In this document: piece after piece, positions 1-7,525 of the stretch | How the letters are laid out: each line of letters begins with the position of its first letter | Position numbering within the stretch: the first letter of the stretch is position 1 | Assembly (NCBI GenBank): GCA_947451385.1 | Contig: CANFYZ010000002.1 | Coordinates: 46,515-110,514, forward strand | Source of the DNA: Comamonadaceae bacterium | GTDB lineage: Bacteria; Pseudomonadota; Gammaproteobacteria; Burkholderiales; Burkholderiaceae_C | Reading direction: 5' to 3' | DNA: 64,000 nt | Notes under the pieces: generated by a model | The model's database searches: none | The model's input: only the letters and a program-made list of their open reading frames with translations | Told to the model about the DNA's origin: nothing | Made by a program: the position numbers and the translations under genes

Positions 1-2
1 CG

Positions 3-1004
3 CGCAGCGGCGTGTTGGTGCGCAGGCTGCAAGGGCTGCAGGCGCTGTCGACCATCGATACCGTGGTGTTTGACAAAACCGGCACCTTGACCCGCGATGC
101 CTTCAGCCTGGCCCAGGTGAGCACCCGGCAAGGCGTGAGCCCGGCGCAAGCGTTGATGTGGGCCGGTGCACTGGCCCGGCACTCGCTGCATCCGGTGTCC
201 CGCGCTGTAGGGTCGGCCGCCCGGCAAGCGGCGGCGCAGGCTGATCAACTGGCGGCCTTGGAAGCGTTGCAGGTGTTGGATGTGCAAGAGCATGCAGGGC
301 AGGGCGTGCAGGCGATTTGGCCAGGCACCGGCCTTGCCGCGCCAGAACCCCAAGGCACGGTGCGCTTGGGTTCTGCCGCTTTTTGTGGTGTGACAGACGA
401 AGGCTCCCAGGGTTTGCAAGCGGTGTTGGCCGATGACTCGGGCTGGCTGGCGACGCTGGAATTGCAGGAAGACATTCGCAGCGATGCCCGCGCCACCGTG
501 CAGGCCCTGCAACAGCAAGGCCTGCGGGTGCTTTTGTTGTCGGGTGATGGCGAGGCGGCGGTGCAACAAGTGGCGCAGGCGGTAGGCATCACGGAGGCGC
601 GCGGCGGCTGCAGCCCGCAAGACAAACTGGCCGCATTGCAGACGCTGCAGGCCCAAGGCCATCAGGTGGCGATGGTGGGGGATGGCTTGAACGATGGCCC
701 GGTCCTGGCCGGCGCCCATGTGTCTTTTGCCCTGGGCCAAGCGGTTCCCTTGGCGCAGTCCAAGGCCGACTTTGTGTTGCTGGGTGCGCAGCTTGGTGTG
801 CTGGTGCCGGTGTGGGCCCGCAGTCGCCAAACCATGCGTGTGGTGCGACAAAACCTGGCCTGGGCGGCTGTGTACAACGCTGCCTGCGTCCCTCTGGCTT
901 TGATGGGCTGGTTGCCCGCTTGGTTGGCCGGTTTGGGCATGGCCTTCAGCTCTTTGTGGGTGGTGCTGAATGCGCTGCGCTTGTCGACCAATTTAGAACC
1001 TTGA
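3..1004 (+). CDS. ccoI: Copper-translocating P-type ATPase, C-terminal part (CcoI/FixI type), cut by window edge
   Basis: This is the C-terminal third of a heavy-metal P1B-type ATPase; the reading frame is open to the left edge, so the true start lies outside. Visible are the phosphorylation motif DKTGT just after the edge, the hinge motif GDGLNDGPVLA (around 660-700) and the C-terminal membrane pair ending in SSLWVVLNALRL, typical of CPx-type ATPases. Its position directly before ccoS and ccoNOQP points to the CcoI role: exporting copper for CuB insertion into cbb3 oxidase. CopA-type copper export is the alternative. The metal-binding N-terminus and CPC motif are not visible. Confidence 0.9.
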   Translation, partial: RSGVLVRRLQGLQALSTIDTVVFDKTGTLTRDAFSLAQVSTRQGVSPAQALMWAGALARHSLHPVSRAVGSAARQAAAQADQLAALEALQVLDVQEHAGQGVQAIWPGTGLAAPEPQGTVRLGSAAFCGVTDEGSQGLQAVLADDSGWLATLELQEDIRSDARATVQALQQQGLRVLLLSGDGEAAVQQVAQAVGITEARGGCSPQDKLAALQTLQAQGHQVAMVGDGLNDGPVLAGAHVSFALGQAVPLAQSKADFVLLGAQLGVLVPVWARSRQTMRVVRQNLAWAAVYNAACVPLALMGWLPAWLAGLGMAFSSLWVVLNALRLSTNLEP

Positions 1005-1014
1005 GAGGTGAGTG

Positions 1015-1152
1015 ATGGACATCTTGTATTTACTGATTCCGTTGTCGGTGGCACTCGTCTTTGCCATTTTGGCGGGGCTGTGGTGGGCGATTCACCGTGG
1101 GCAATTTGAAGACATTGAGGCGGAAGGTGAGCGAATTTTGCGCGGCGATTGA
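1015..1152 (+). CDS. ccoS: cbb3-type cytochrome oxidase assembly protein CcoS
   Basis: A 45-residue protein with one N-terminal membrane segment (residues 4-26, with LAGLWWAIHRGQF typical of CcoS) and a short acidic tail. CcoS is needed for cofactor insertion into the cbb3 oxidase. It starts 10 bp after the ccoI stop, with GAGGTGAG just upstream as ribosome binding site, so it is translated from the same transcript. The length matches the family (about 45-60 residues). The stop codon overlaps the FNR-type palindrome that precedes ccoN. Confidence 0.9.
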   Translation: MDILYLLIPLSVALVFAILAGLWWAIHRGQFEDIEAEGERILRGD

Positions 1153-1162
1153 CTTAAGTCAA
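1149..1162. promoter_or_regulatory. FNR-type operator upstream of ccoN
   Basis: The sequence TTGAC-TTAA-GTCAA is a perfect inverted repeat close to the FNR/Anr consensus TTGAT-N4-ATCAA. Its centre (1155.5) lies 41.5 bp before a start point near 1197 that would follow the -10-like CATACT at 1185-1190, which is the class II activator position. An Fnr protein with a matching recognition helix is encoded at 6599-7366. Confidence 0.8.
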
Positions 1163-1184
1163 TTGTCAGTTTGTGTAAGCGCAC

Positions 1185-1190
1185 CATACT
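1185..1190 (+). promoter_or_regulatory. Putative -10 element of the FNR-dependent ccoNOQP promoter
   Basis: CATACT resembles the sigma70 -10 hexamer and sits about 22 bp downstream of the end of the FNR-type palindrome. No good -35 is visible, as expected for an activator-dependent promoter. Transcription would start near 1197, giving a leader of about 22 nt before the ccoN ATG. Confidence 0.5.
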
Positions 1191-1218
1191 CAATTTGAAT
1201 TTTTTAGAAGAGGTGAAA

Positions 1219-2655
1219 ATGAAATTTGCCAATGCGCAAGCCACTGTCTACAACGACACCGTTGTGCGGCAGTTCGCCATCATGACGGTGGTGTGGGGCG
1301 TGGTGGGCATGTTGGTGGGGGTGATCATTGCCGCCCAGCTGACCTGGCCTGAGTTGAATATGGGTATCCCATGGCTGAGTTATGGTCGCCTGCGACCGCT
1401 GCACACCAACGCCGTGATCTTTGCCTTTGGTGGTTGCGGTTTGTTTGCCAGCGCCTATTACGTGGTGCAACGCACCTGCAATGTGCGTTTGTTCGCCAGT
1501 CAGCTCGCTTCATTCACTTTTTGGGGTTGGCAGTTGGTCATCTTGTTGGCCGCGATTTCTTTGCCTCTGGGTTACACCAGCGGCAAAGAGTATGCCGAAC
1601 TGGAATGGCCGATTGACATTCTGATCACCCTGGTCTGGGTCAGTTTTGCTGTGGTGTTCTTTGGCACCGTGGGCACGCGCAAGGTGCGCCACATTTATGT
1701 GGCCAACTGGTTCTTTGGTGCGTTCATCATCGCTGTGGCTTTGCTGCACCTGGTCAACAGCGCGGCGCTGCCTGTCGGCATGATGAAGTCTTACTCCGCC
1801 TACGCCGGCGTGCAAGACGCGATGGTGCAGTGGTGGTACGGCCACAACGCGGTGGGCTTTTTCTTGACCGCAGGCTTCCTGGGCATGATGTATTACTTCA
1901 TCCCCAAGCAGGCCGAGCGTCCTGTGTATTCGTATCGCCTGTCGATCGTGCACTTTTGGGCTTTGATCTTCACTTACATGTGGGCCGGCCCACACCATTT
2001 GCACTACACCGCCTTGCCTGACTGGACCCAGTCGGTGGGCATGGTGTTCTCGCTGATTTTGTTGGCCCCCAGCTGGGGCGGCATGATCAACGGTGTGATG
2101 ACCTTGTCGGGCGCTTGGCACAAGCTGCGTGACGACCCCATCCTGCGCTTTTTGATCGTGTCCTTGTCTTTCTATGGCATGTCCACTTTCGAAGGTCCGA
2201 TGATGTCCATCAAAACCGTCAACGCTTTGAGCCACTACACCGACTGGACCGTGGGCCATGTGCACTCAGGCGCTTTGGGCTGGGTGGGCTTGGTGACCAT
2301 GGGTTCCATGTATTACCTGATTCCCCGTTTGTTTGGCAAAAAGCAGATGTACAGCGTCAAAGCCATTGAGATTCACTTCTGGGCGGCAACCATCGGCATC
2401 GTGATTTACATCGCTGCGATGTGGATTGCCGGGGTCATGCAGGGGCTGATGTGGCGCGCCATCAATGCCGATGGCACCTTGACCTACACCTTTGTGGAAT
2501 CGGTCAAAGCCACCTTCCCGTTCTATGTGTTGCGTTTGGTCGGTGGTTTGCTGTACCTCGGCGGCATGGTGCTGATGCTCTGGAACACCCTGAAGACGGC
2601 CACTGCCGGCCGGGCCGTGGATGTCCAGATCCCTTCTCTCACCGCACACGCTTAA
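1219..2655 (+). CDS. ccoN: cbb3-type cytochrome c oxidase subunit I
   Basis: Catalytic haem-copper subunit (478 residues) of the high-affinity cbb3 terminal oxidase in the inner membrane. It reduces O2 to water while pumping protons. The multi-helix core contains the expected histidines: [12 protein letters not shown] for low-spin haem b, WYGHNAVGF, the GPHHLHY pair for CuB, and [11 protein letters not shown] for the haem ligands. An open frame extends upstream to a GTG at 1171, but the ATG at 1219 is preceded by GAAGAGGTGA at proper spacing and gives the usual N-terminus, so it was chosen. First gene of ccoNOQP and probably FNR-activated. Confidence 0.97.
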   Translation: MKFANAQATVYNDTVVRQFAIMTVVWGVVGMLVGVIIAAQLTWPELNMGIPWLSYGRLRPLHTNAVIFAFGGCGLFASAYYVVQRTCNVRLFASQLASFTFWGWQLVILLAAISLPLGYTSGKEYAELEWPIDILITLVWVSFAVVFFGTVGTRKVRHIYVANWFFGAFIIAVALLHLVNSAALPVGMMKSYSAYAGVQDAMVQWWYGHNAVGFFLTAGFLGMMYYFIPKQAERPVYSYRLSIVHFWALIFTYMWAGPHHLHYTALPDWTQSVGMVFSLILLAPSWGGMINGVMTLSGAWHKLRDDPILRFLIVSLSFYGMSTFEGPMMSIKTVNALSHYTDWTVGHVHSGALGWVGLVTMGSMYYLIPRLFGKKQMYSVKAIEIHFWAATIGIVIYIAAMWIAGVMQGLMWRAINADGTLTYTFVESVKATFPFYVLRLVGGLLYLGGMVLMLWNTLKTATAGRAVDVQIPSLTAHA

Positions 2656-2667
2656 GGAGTGACCCGC

Positions 2668-3297
2668 ATGTCAAATCAGAATCAAACGGGCGGCGGTCTG
2701 TCCCACGAAAAGATCGAAACCAATAACTTCTTGATGATCGTGCTGATCCTCTTGGTGTTGTTGTTCGGCGGTCTGGTTGAAATCGTGCCGCTGTTTTTTC
2801 AAAAATCCACCACCGAGCCGATTGCCGGTCTGAAGCCCTACACGGCGCTGCAAGTGGCCGGGCGCGACATTTATGTGCGTGAAGGTTGCTACAACTGCCA
2901 TTCGCAAATGATCCGTCCTTTCCGTGCAGAAACCCTGCGCTACGGCCCTTATTCGGTGGCTGGCGAATCGGTGTACGACCATCCCTTCCAGTGGGGCAGC
3001 AAACGCACCGGGCCTGACTTGGCTCGCGTGGGCGGTAAATACAGCGATGAATGGCATCGCATTCACCTGATCAATCCGCGTGACTTGGTGCCCGAGTCGA
3101 ACATGCCCGCTTATTCTTGGCTGGAGAAAAACCCGGTCGACGCCGCCAGCCTGCCGGCGCACATGCAGGGTCTGCGCACCTTGGGCGCGCCTTACTCGGA
3201 TGAAGAAATCGCCAAAGCCTCTGACGATGTCAAAGGCAAAACCGAGCTGGAAGCGGTGATCGCTTACCTGCAGGTGTTGGGTATTCACCGCAAATAA
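2668..3297 (+). CDS. ccoO: cbb3-type cytochrome c oxidase subunit II (monohaem cytochrome c)
   Basis: Membrane-anchored monohaem cytochrome c of the cbb3 oxidase (209 residues). One N-terminal membrane segment (about residues 17-40) is followed by the haem motif CYNCH at residues 74-78 and the conserved SQMIRPF stretch. It passes electrons from CcoP to CcoN. AAGGAG precedes the ATG at 2668; the upstream in-frame start at 2659 would begin inside the ribosome binding region. It lies 12 bp after ccoN. Confidence 0.97.
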   Translation: MSNQNQTGGGLSHEKIETNNFLMIVLILLVLLFGGLVEIVPLFFQKSTTEPIAGLKPYTALQVAGRDIYVREGCYNCHSQMIRPFRAETLRYGPYSVAGESVYDHPFQWGSKRTGPDLARVGGKYSDEWHRIHLINPRDLVPESNMPAYSWLEKNPVDAASLPAHMQGLRTLGAPYSDEEIAKASDDVKGKTELEAVIAYLQVLGIHRK

Positions 3298-3306
3298 GGA
3301 GTGGAC

Positions 3307-3447
3307 ATGGACATCAACACCTTGCGCGCCATCGTCACCGTGCTCACCTTTGCGGTGTTCATCGGGATCGTGACTTGGGCCTGGTCACGTCGCAATCAAG
3401 CGGCATTCGACGAAGCTGCCCAACTGCCGTTCCGCCAAGACGACTGA
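3307..3447 (+). CDS. ccoQ: cbb3-type cytochrome oxidase subunit CcoQ
   Basis: A 46-residue single-span membrane protein (hydrophobic residues 7-26, then WSRRNQAAFDEAAQLPF, typical of CcoQ/FixQ). CcoQ stabilises the cbb3 complex, especially the association of CcoP. AAGGAG lies 5-10 bp before the ATG. It sits between ccoO and ccoP in the canonical order. Confidence 0.93.
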   Translation: MDINTLRAIVTVLTFAVFIGIVTWAWSRRNQAAFDEAAQLPFRQDD

Positions 3448-3480
3448 GGTCGTCCGCGACATGAATTGAAAGGAATCGAA

Positions 3481-4410
3481 ATGAGTGACTTCACAAGCAA
3501 TTTCTGGTCGTTGTATGTGGCCGGCATTGCGCTGGTCGGCATCTTTGCCTGCTTGCTGCTGCTGTGGTTCAGTGGCAAAGCCAAGGCCATGACGGCCAAT
3601 GACAATACCACCGGCCACGTCTGGGACGAAGACCTGCGTGAGATGAACAACCCGCTGCCACGCTGGTGGGTGGGCTTGTTCATCATCACCATCGTGTTTG
3701 CCTTGCTGTATTTGGCTTTGTATCCGGGTCTGGGCAACGCGGCCGGCAAGCTGGGTTGGACCTCGGCCGGACAGTACGAAGCCGAAGTGGCCAAGGGCAA
3801 CAAAGAAGTGGCGCCTTTGTACGCCAAGTTCCAGGGCATGCCACCCGAAGACGTGGCTAAAGATCCCCAAGCCATGGCCATGGGCGACCGCTTGTTCATG
3901 AACAACTGCGCACAGTGCCACGGCTCGGATGCACGCGGCAGCAAAGGTTTTCCAAACTTGACCGATGCCGATTGGCTGCATGGCGGCACACCCGACAAAA
4001 TCAAAGAAACCTTGACCCAAGGCCGTATCGGTCAAATGCCCGCCATGGGGGCGGCAGTCGGCACACCCGAAGATGTGCGCAACGTGGCGCACTATGTGCT
4101 CAGCCTTTCAGGCAGTCCACACGACTCTTTGCGTGCGTCGTTGGGTAAATCCAAATTCGGTGTTTGCGCAGCCTGCCACGGCATGGACGGCAAAGGCAAT
4201 CAAGCCCTGGGCGCACCCAACTTGACGGACGACATCTGGCTGCACGGCTGGGGCGAGGCGGCGATTGTGGACCGCATCAACAACGGCAAAGTCAACCAAA
4301 TGCCTGCGCAAGCGGCTAAGTTGACCGAAGGCCAGATCCATGTCCTGGCAGCGTATGTCTGGGGCCTGTCCAACAAAGGCGTCGCGGCTGCGGCACCTGC
4401 TGCCAAGTGA
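3481..4410 (+). CDS. ccoP: cbb3-type cytochrome c oxidase subunit III (dihaem cytochrome c)
   Basis: Dihaem cytochrome c subunit (309 residues) that receives electrons for the cbb3 oxidase. Two N-terminal hydrophobic segments (about residues 9-29 and 63-83) flank the conserved WDEDLREMNNPLPRWW stretch. Two cytochrome c domains follow, with CAQCH at residues 143-147 and CAACH at 229-233. AAAGGAATCGAA precedes the ATG at 3481; an upstream in-frame start at 3466 is less likely. Fourth gene of ccoNOQP. Confidence 0.97.
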   Translation: MSDFTSNFWSLYVAGIALVGIFACLLLLWFSGKAKAMTANDNTTGHVWDEDLREMNNPLPRWWVGLFIITIVFALLYLALYPGLGNAAGKLGWTSAGQYEAEVAKGNKEVAPLYAKFQGMPPEDVAKDPQAMAMGDRLFMNNCAQCHGSDARGSKGFPNLTDADWLHGGTPDKIKETLTQGRIGQMPAMGAAVGTPEDVRNVAHYVLSLSGSPHDSLRASLGKSKFGVCAACHGMDGKGNQALGAPNLTDDIWLHGWGEAAIVDRINNGKVNQMPAQAAKLTEGQIHVLAAYVWGLSNKGVAAAAPAAK

Positions 4411-4439
4411 TGTAAAGACTTTGCAAGATTGAAACTGGT

Positions 4440-5912
4440 TTGAACAAAGCACCTGAATCGGCACCGAAAATCATTCCCATCGTCCCGGTGGCTGCGGCTG
4501 CGGCTGGCACGGGCAGCGGCGATGCGGATGATTCTGTCGAGTTGACATCGCTGTATGTCGCGCACCAAAAAATCTACCCGCGCAGTGTCACCGGCTTGTT
4601 TGCCCGCTGGCGCTGGGCGATGGTGGTCATCACCCAGCTGGTTTTTTATGGGCTGCCCTGGTTGGAGTGGGGGCAGCGGCAAGCGGTGCTGTTCGATTTG
4701 GGGGCGCGCCGGTTTTATATTTTCGGCATTGTCTTGTATCCGCAAGACTTTATTTACCTGACCGCGTTGTTGGTGATCTCGGCGCTGTCTTTGTTTTTGT
4801 TCACCGCGATTGCTGGTCGCCTCTGGTGTGGTTATGCCTGCCCCCAAACCGTGTACAGCGAAATATTCATGTGGATCGAGCGCAAGGTTGAGGGTGACCG
4901 CAGTGCCCGCATGCGCCTGGACGGCGAGTCCATGTCGCTCGAAAAACTGGTCAAGAAATGGTACAAACATATTCTGTGGGTCGGTTTGTCCATGTGGACT
5001 GGCTTCAGCTTTGTCGGCTACTTCACGCCGATTCGAGAGTTGGGCATGGAGTTTTTTCTGGGGCGCATGTCGTCTTGGGAAGTCTTCTGGGTTTTCTTTT
5101 ATGGTTTTGCCACCTATGGCAATGCGGGCTTTATGCGCGAGCAGGTGTGCAAATACATGTGCCCCTATGCCCGTTTTCAAAGTGCCATGTTCGACAAAGA
5201 CACCTTGATCGTCACCTACGATGAGCAACGCGGTGAACCGCGCGGCGCGCGCAGCAAAAAAGCCGACCTCGCCACCTTGAGTTTGGGTGCGTGCGTCGAC
5301 TGCACCCTGTGTGTGCAGGTGTGCCCCACAGGGATTGATATCCGCAAAGGCCTGCAGTACGAATGCATTGGCTGCGGTGCTTGCGCCGATGTGTGCGACG
5401 CGGTCATGGACAAAATGGGCTATGCCCCCGGCTTGGTCAAATATTCGACCCAACACGCCATGCAACAAGGCTGGAATCAACAGCAAGTGATTCGGCAAAT
5501 TTTCCGCCCTCGCGTGTTGCTCTACACCGGGTTATTGGCTTCCATCACCTTGGCGATGGCAGTCAGCCTGGCCGTGCGTACGCCGTTCAAGGTCGATGTG
5601 GTGCGGGACCGCGCCTCGCTGGCGCGCATTGTGGCGGGCGGCAAGATCGAAAACAACTACCGCTTGCAAATCATGAACGCCGCGGAGCAGGAGCAGCGCT
5701 TCACGATCACTGCAGAGGGTTTGCCAGGTCTGCAGTTGGACTCGGATGCGCAAGTGATTGTGGCCTCCACCGAGTCCAAATGGGTCTCGGTGCGCTTGCA
5801 AGTGCCTTATGACGCCACCGCACCTGGCGCCCATCCCATTCATTTCCACATCAGCGCCACGGCACCGGCCGAAACCCTGGTGGAAAAATCTGTGTTTTTA
5901 GTGCCCCGTTGA
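4440..5912 (+). CDS. ccoG: Cytochrome c oxidase accessory protein CcoG (cupric reductase-like ferredoxin)
   Basis: Membrane-bound iron-sulfur protein (490 residues) of the CcoG/RdxA/FixG family, which reduces Cu(II) to Cu(I) for cbb3 assembly. It has several membrane spans, a CGYACPQT motif near residue 128, a ferredoxin-like domain with two 4Fe-4S motifs (CVDCTLCVQVCP and CIGCGACADVC, about residues 280-320) and a C-terminal Ig-like FixG domain. The next in-frame ATG comes only at about residue 61, inside the conserved N-terminal membrane region, so a TTG start at 4440 is proposed; no strong Shine-Dalgarno is seen, so the exact start is uncertain. Confidence 0.93.
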   Translation: MNKAPESAPKIIPIVPVAAAAAGTGSGDADDSVELTSLYVAHQKIYPRSVTGLFARWRWAMVVITQLVFYGLPWLEWGQRQAVLFDLGARRFYIFGIVLYPQDFIYLTALLVISALSLFLFTAIAGRLWCGYACPQTVYSEIFMWIERKVEGDRSARMRLDGESMSLEKLVKKWYKHILWVGLSMWTGFSFVGYFTPIRELGMEFFLGRMSSWEVFWVFFYGFATYGNAGFMREQVCKYMCPYARFQSAMFDKDTLIVTYDEQRGEPRGARSKKADLATLSLGACVDCTLCVQVCPTGIDIRKGLQYECIGCGACADVCDAVMDKMGYAPGLVKYSTQHAMQQGWNQQQVIRQIFRPRVLLYTGLLASITLAMAVSLAVRTPFKVDVVRDRASLARIVAGGKIENNYRLQIMNAAEQEQRFTITAEGLPGLQLDSDAQVIVASTESKWVSVRLQVPYDATAPGAHPIHFHISATAPAETLVEKSVFLVPR

Positions 5913-5948
5913 AGCCAGCGGCTTGGGCACCCTGAAAGGACCTTCACT

Positions 5949-6230
5949 GTGACAAAACCTGATTCTCCAGCCGCACCTTGGTGGACTTTTTCTCATGTGT
6001 GGTTGGTCATTGCCGGTCCCGCCATCGTGGTGGTGGCGAGTTTCGTGACCTTGTACCTGGCCTTGAACTCACCCAACACTGTACTGGACGTGGAGCCTGC
6101 TACCCAGGCGCCGCAGCGTGCAGCTGCAGACGCCAGTTTGGCGCCTGCCATGTTGGCGCGCAACCACGCGGCCACGGGGGTGGTGCCTGTCAAGCCGGCT
6201 CCGCCTGGCGCTGGCGTAAACAAGCCCTGA
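5949..6230 (+). CDS. ccoH: Short FixH/CcoH-type membrane protein
   Basis: A 93-residue protein with one membrane segment (about residues 16-40; WWTFSHVWLVIAGPAIVVVAS) and a Pro/Ala-rich tail. The motif and the position after ccoG match the short FixH-like proteins of Burkholderiales cco clusters, which assist cbb3 assembly. It starts at GTG 5949, preceded by GAAAGGACC. It is shorter than classical FixH (about 150 residues) and lacks most of the periplasmic domain, so the function is inferred from position and N-terminal similarity. Confidence 0.7.
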   Translation: MTKPDSPAAPWWTFSHVWLVIAGPAIVVVASFVTLYLALNSPNTVLDVEPATQAPQRAAADASLAPAMLARNHAATGVVPVKPAPPGAGVNKP

Positions 6231-6270
6231 ACAACAAAACGACCTCGCCCCCACCCATTGGAGACAAACC

Positions 6271-6573
6271 ATGAACAACACGCTGCGGGCTCAACGAATG
6301 ATGTGGATTGCCTGGCCCGCTTTTTTGGTGGCGGGCATGTTGGAGGTCACGGTGTTCGCCTGTGTCGATCCCGAAGACCTGCATTGGTTCGGGCATCCAT
6401 GGGCCTTGTCGCGTCAAGGGGTGTACACCTTGGCATTTTTTGCGTTTTGGTTTTTGGCCATGGTCTCGAGTGCGCTCACGACCTTGCTGTCGGCCTCGCC
6501 GTTTGAAGTCAACCGTTGCCCGGTGCCCGTGGGCGAGCGCCCTGAGGATTGCAGCCGCCACCGCTGCAGCTGA
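6271..6573 (+). CDS. Small membrane protein of the cco cluster, function unknown
   Basis: A 100-residue protein with two predicted membrane helices (about residues 11-33 and 48-72) and a short Cys/Arg-containing tail with two cysteines (CPVPVGERPEDCSRH). TTGGAGACAAACC gives a ribosome binding site before the ATG. It lies 40 bp after the fixH-like gene, so it probably belongs to the cco transcript and could act in oxidase or copper biogenesis. No family function is recognised. Confidence 0.75.
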   Translation: MNNTLRAQRMMWIAWPAFLVAGMLEVTVFACVDPEDLHWFGHPWALSRQGVYTLAFFAFWFLAMVSSALTTLLSASPFEVNRCPVPVGERPEDCSRHRCS

Positions 6574-6598
6574 GTCGGGCCACAGCGCCGGGGGCGGG

Positions 6599-7366
6599 TC
6601 AGTGGCAGGCGACTTGGTTGTTCACCAGTTGCTGCAAGGCTTCGGTGTTCAAAATGCGCACATGGCGTTGCTTGACTTCGACAATGCCTTCTTCCACGAA
6701 CTTGGAAAACGTGCGGCTGACGGTTTCCAGTTTCAAGCCCAAATAGCTGCCAATTTCTTCACGCGTCATCCGCAGAATCAACTCGGTCTGTGAGAGCCCA
6801 CGGGCATGCAGGCGCTGCACCAGGTTGAGCAAGAAGGCGGCCAGACGCTCTTCGGCGCGCATGCTGCCCAGCAACAGCATCACGCCGTGTTCACGCACAA
6901 TTTCCCGGCTCATGATTTTGTGCACATGGTGCTGCAGGGAATTGACCTCGCGCGACAGGGCTTCGATTTTGTCGAACGGCATGACGCAGACTTCGGCGTC
7001 TTCCAGGGCGATCGCATCGCACGAGTGGAAGTCGTTGACGATGCCATCCAAGCCCATGATCTCGCCGGCCATTTGAAATCCCGTGACCTGGTCACGACCG
7101 TCTTCAGTGGCCACACTGGTTTTGAAAAAACCGGTGCGAATCGCATACAAGGCATTGAATTTTTCGCCGTTGCGAAACAAAGACTCGTTGCGTTTGACTT
7201 TGCGGCGTGTGCCGATCAGATCGTCGATGCGTTGCAGATCTTCTTCGCTCACGCCGACCGGCATACACAACTCTCGCATATTGCAGTTGGAGCAAGCTAC
7301 TTTGATCGCGTGCAAGTTCATAAGGCTACCTTGTTGGGCGGAGGTGCGTGAGTTGATGAAAGTCAT
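6599..7366 (-). CDS. fnr: FNR-family oxygen-sensing transcriptional regulator
   Basis: Crp/Fnr-family regulator (255 residues). The N-terminus has the 4Fe-4S cysteines CSNCNMRELC (C25, C28, C34) and a fourth, C116 in FHSCDA, as in E. coli FNR. A cyclic-nucleotide-like sensor domain is followed by a C-terminal helix-turn-helix (REEIGSYLGLKLETVSRTFSKF) whose ETVSR recognition helix matches proteins that bind TTGAT half-sites. Such sites occur before ccoN and hemN. The ATG at 7366 was used; an internal ATG at 7321 with AAGG upstream is a real alternative. Convergent with the cco cluster and divergent from hemN. Confidence 0.95.
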   Translation of the reverse strand: MTFINSRTSAQQGSLMNLHAIKVACSNCNMRELCMPVGVSEEDLQRIDDLIGTRRKVKRNESLFRNGEKFNALYAIRTGFFKTSVATEDGRDQVTGFQMAGEIMGLDGIVNDFHSCDAIALEDAEVCVMPFDKIEALSREVNSLQHHVHKIMSREIVREHGVMLLLGSMRAEERLAAFLLNLVQRLHARGLSQTELILRMTREEIGSYLGLKLETVSRTFSKFVEEGIVEVKQRHVRILNTEALQQLVNNQVACH

Positions 7367-7447
7367 GTGATTTTAAATCCCCGAGGGTTACAGAAACTGA
7401 CGACCTCCCAAAGCGTCGTCCCGAAGCAGCCACTGGATGGCCTGGAT

Positions 7448-7461
7448 TTGATTTGCATCAA
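7448..7461. promoter_or_regulatory. Consensus FNR box in the fnr-hemN intergenic region
   Basis: TTGAT-TTGC-ATCAA is an exact match to the FNR consensus TTGAT-N4-ATCAA. It lies 64 bp before the hemN ATG and 82 bp upstream of the fnr start, so it could activate hemN under low oxygen and also autoregulate fnr. Confidence 0.9.
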
Positions 7462-7525
7462 GTTCATTTTTAGGGGACTCGGGCACAGTGTATGTGCGAG
7501 AACACACACATTAGGAAACCAGTGC

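Noticed and set aside
4200-5498. 432-residue minus-strand open frame across ccoP-ccoG
   Set aside because: It lies antisense to two clearly conserved genes and shows only His/Gln/Ala-rich shadow composition typical of high-GC DNA.
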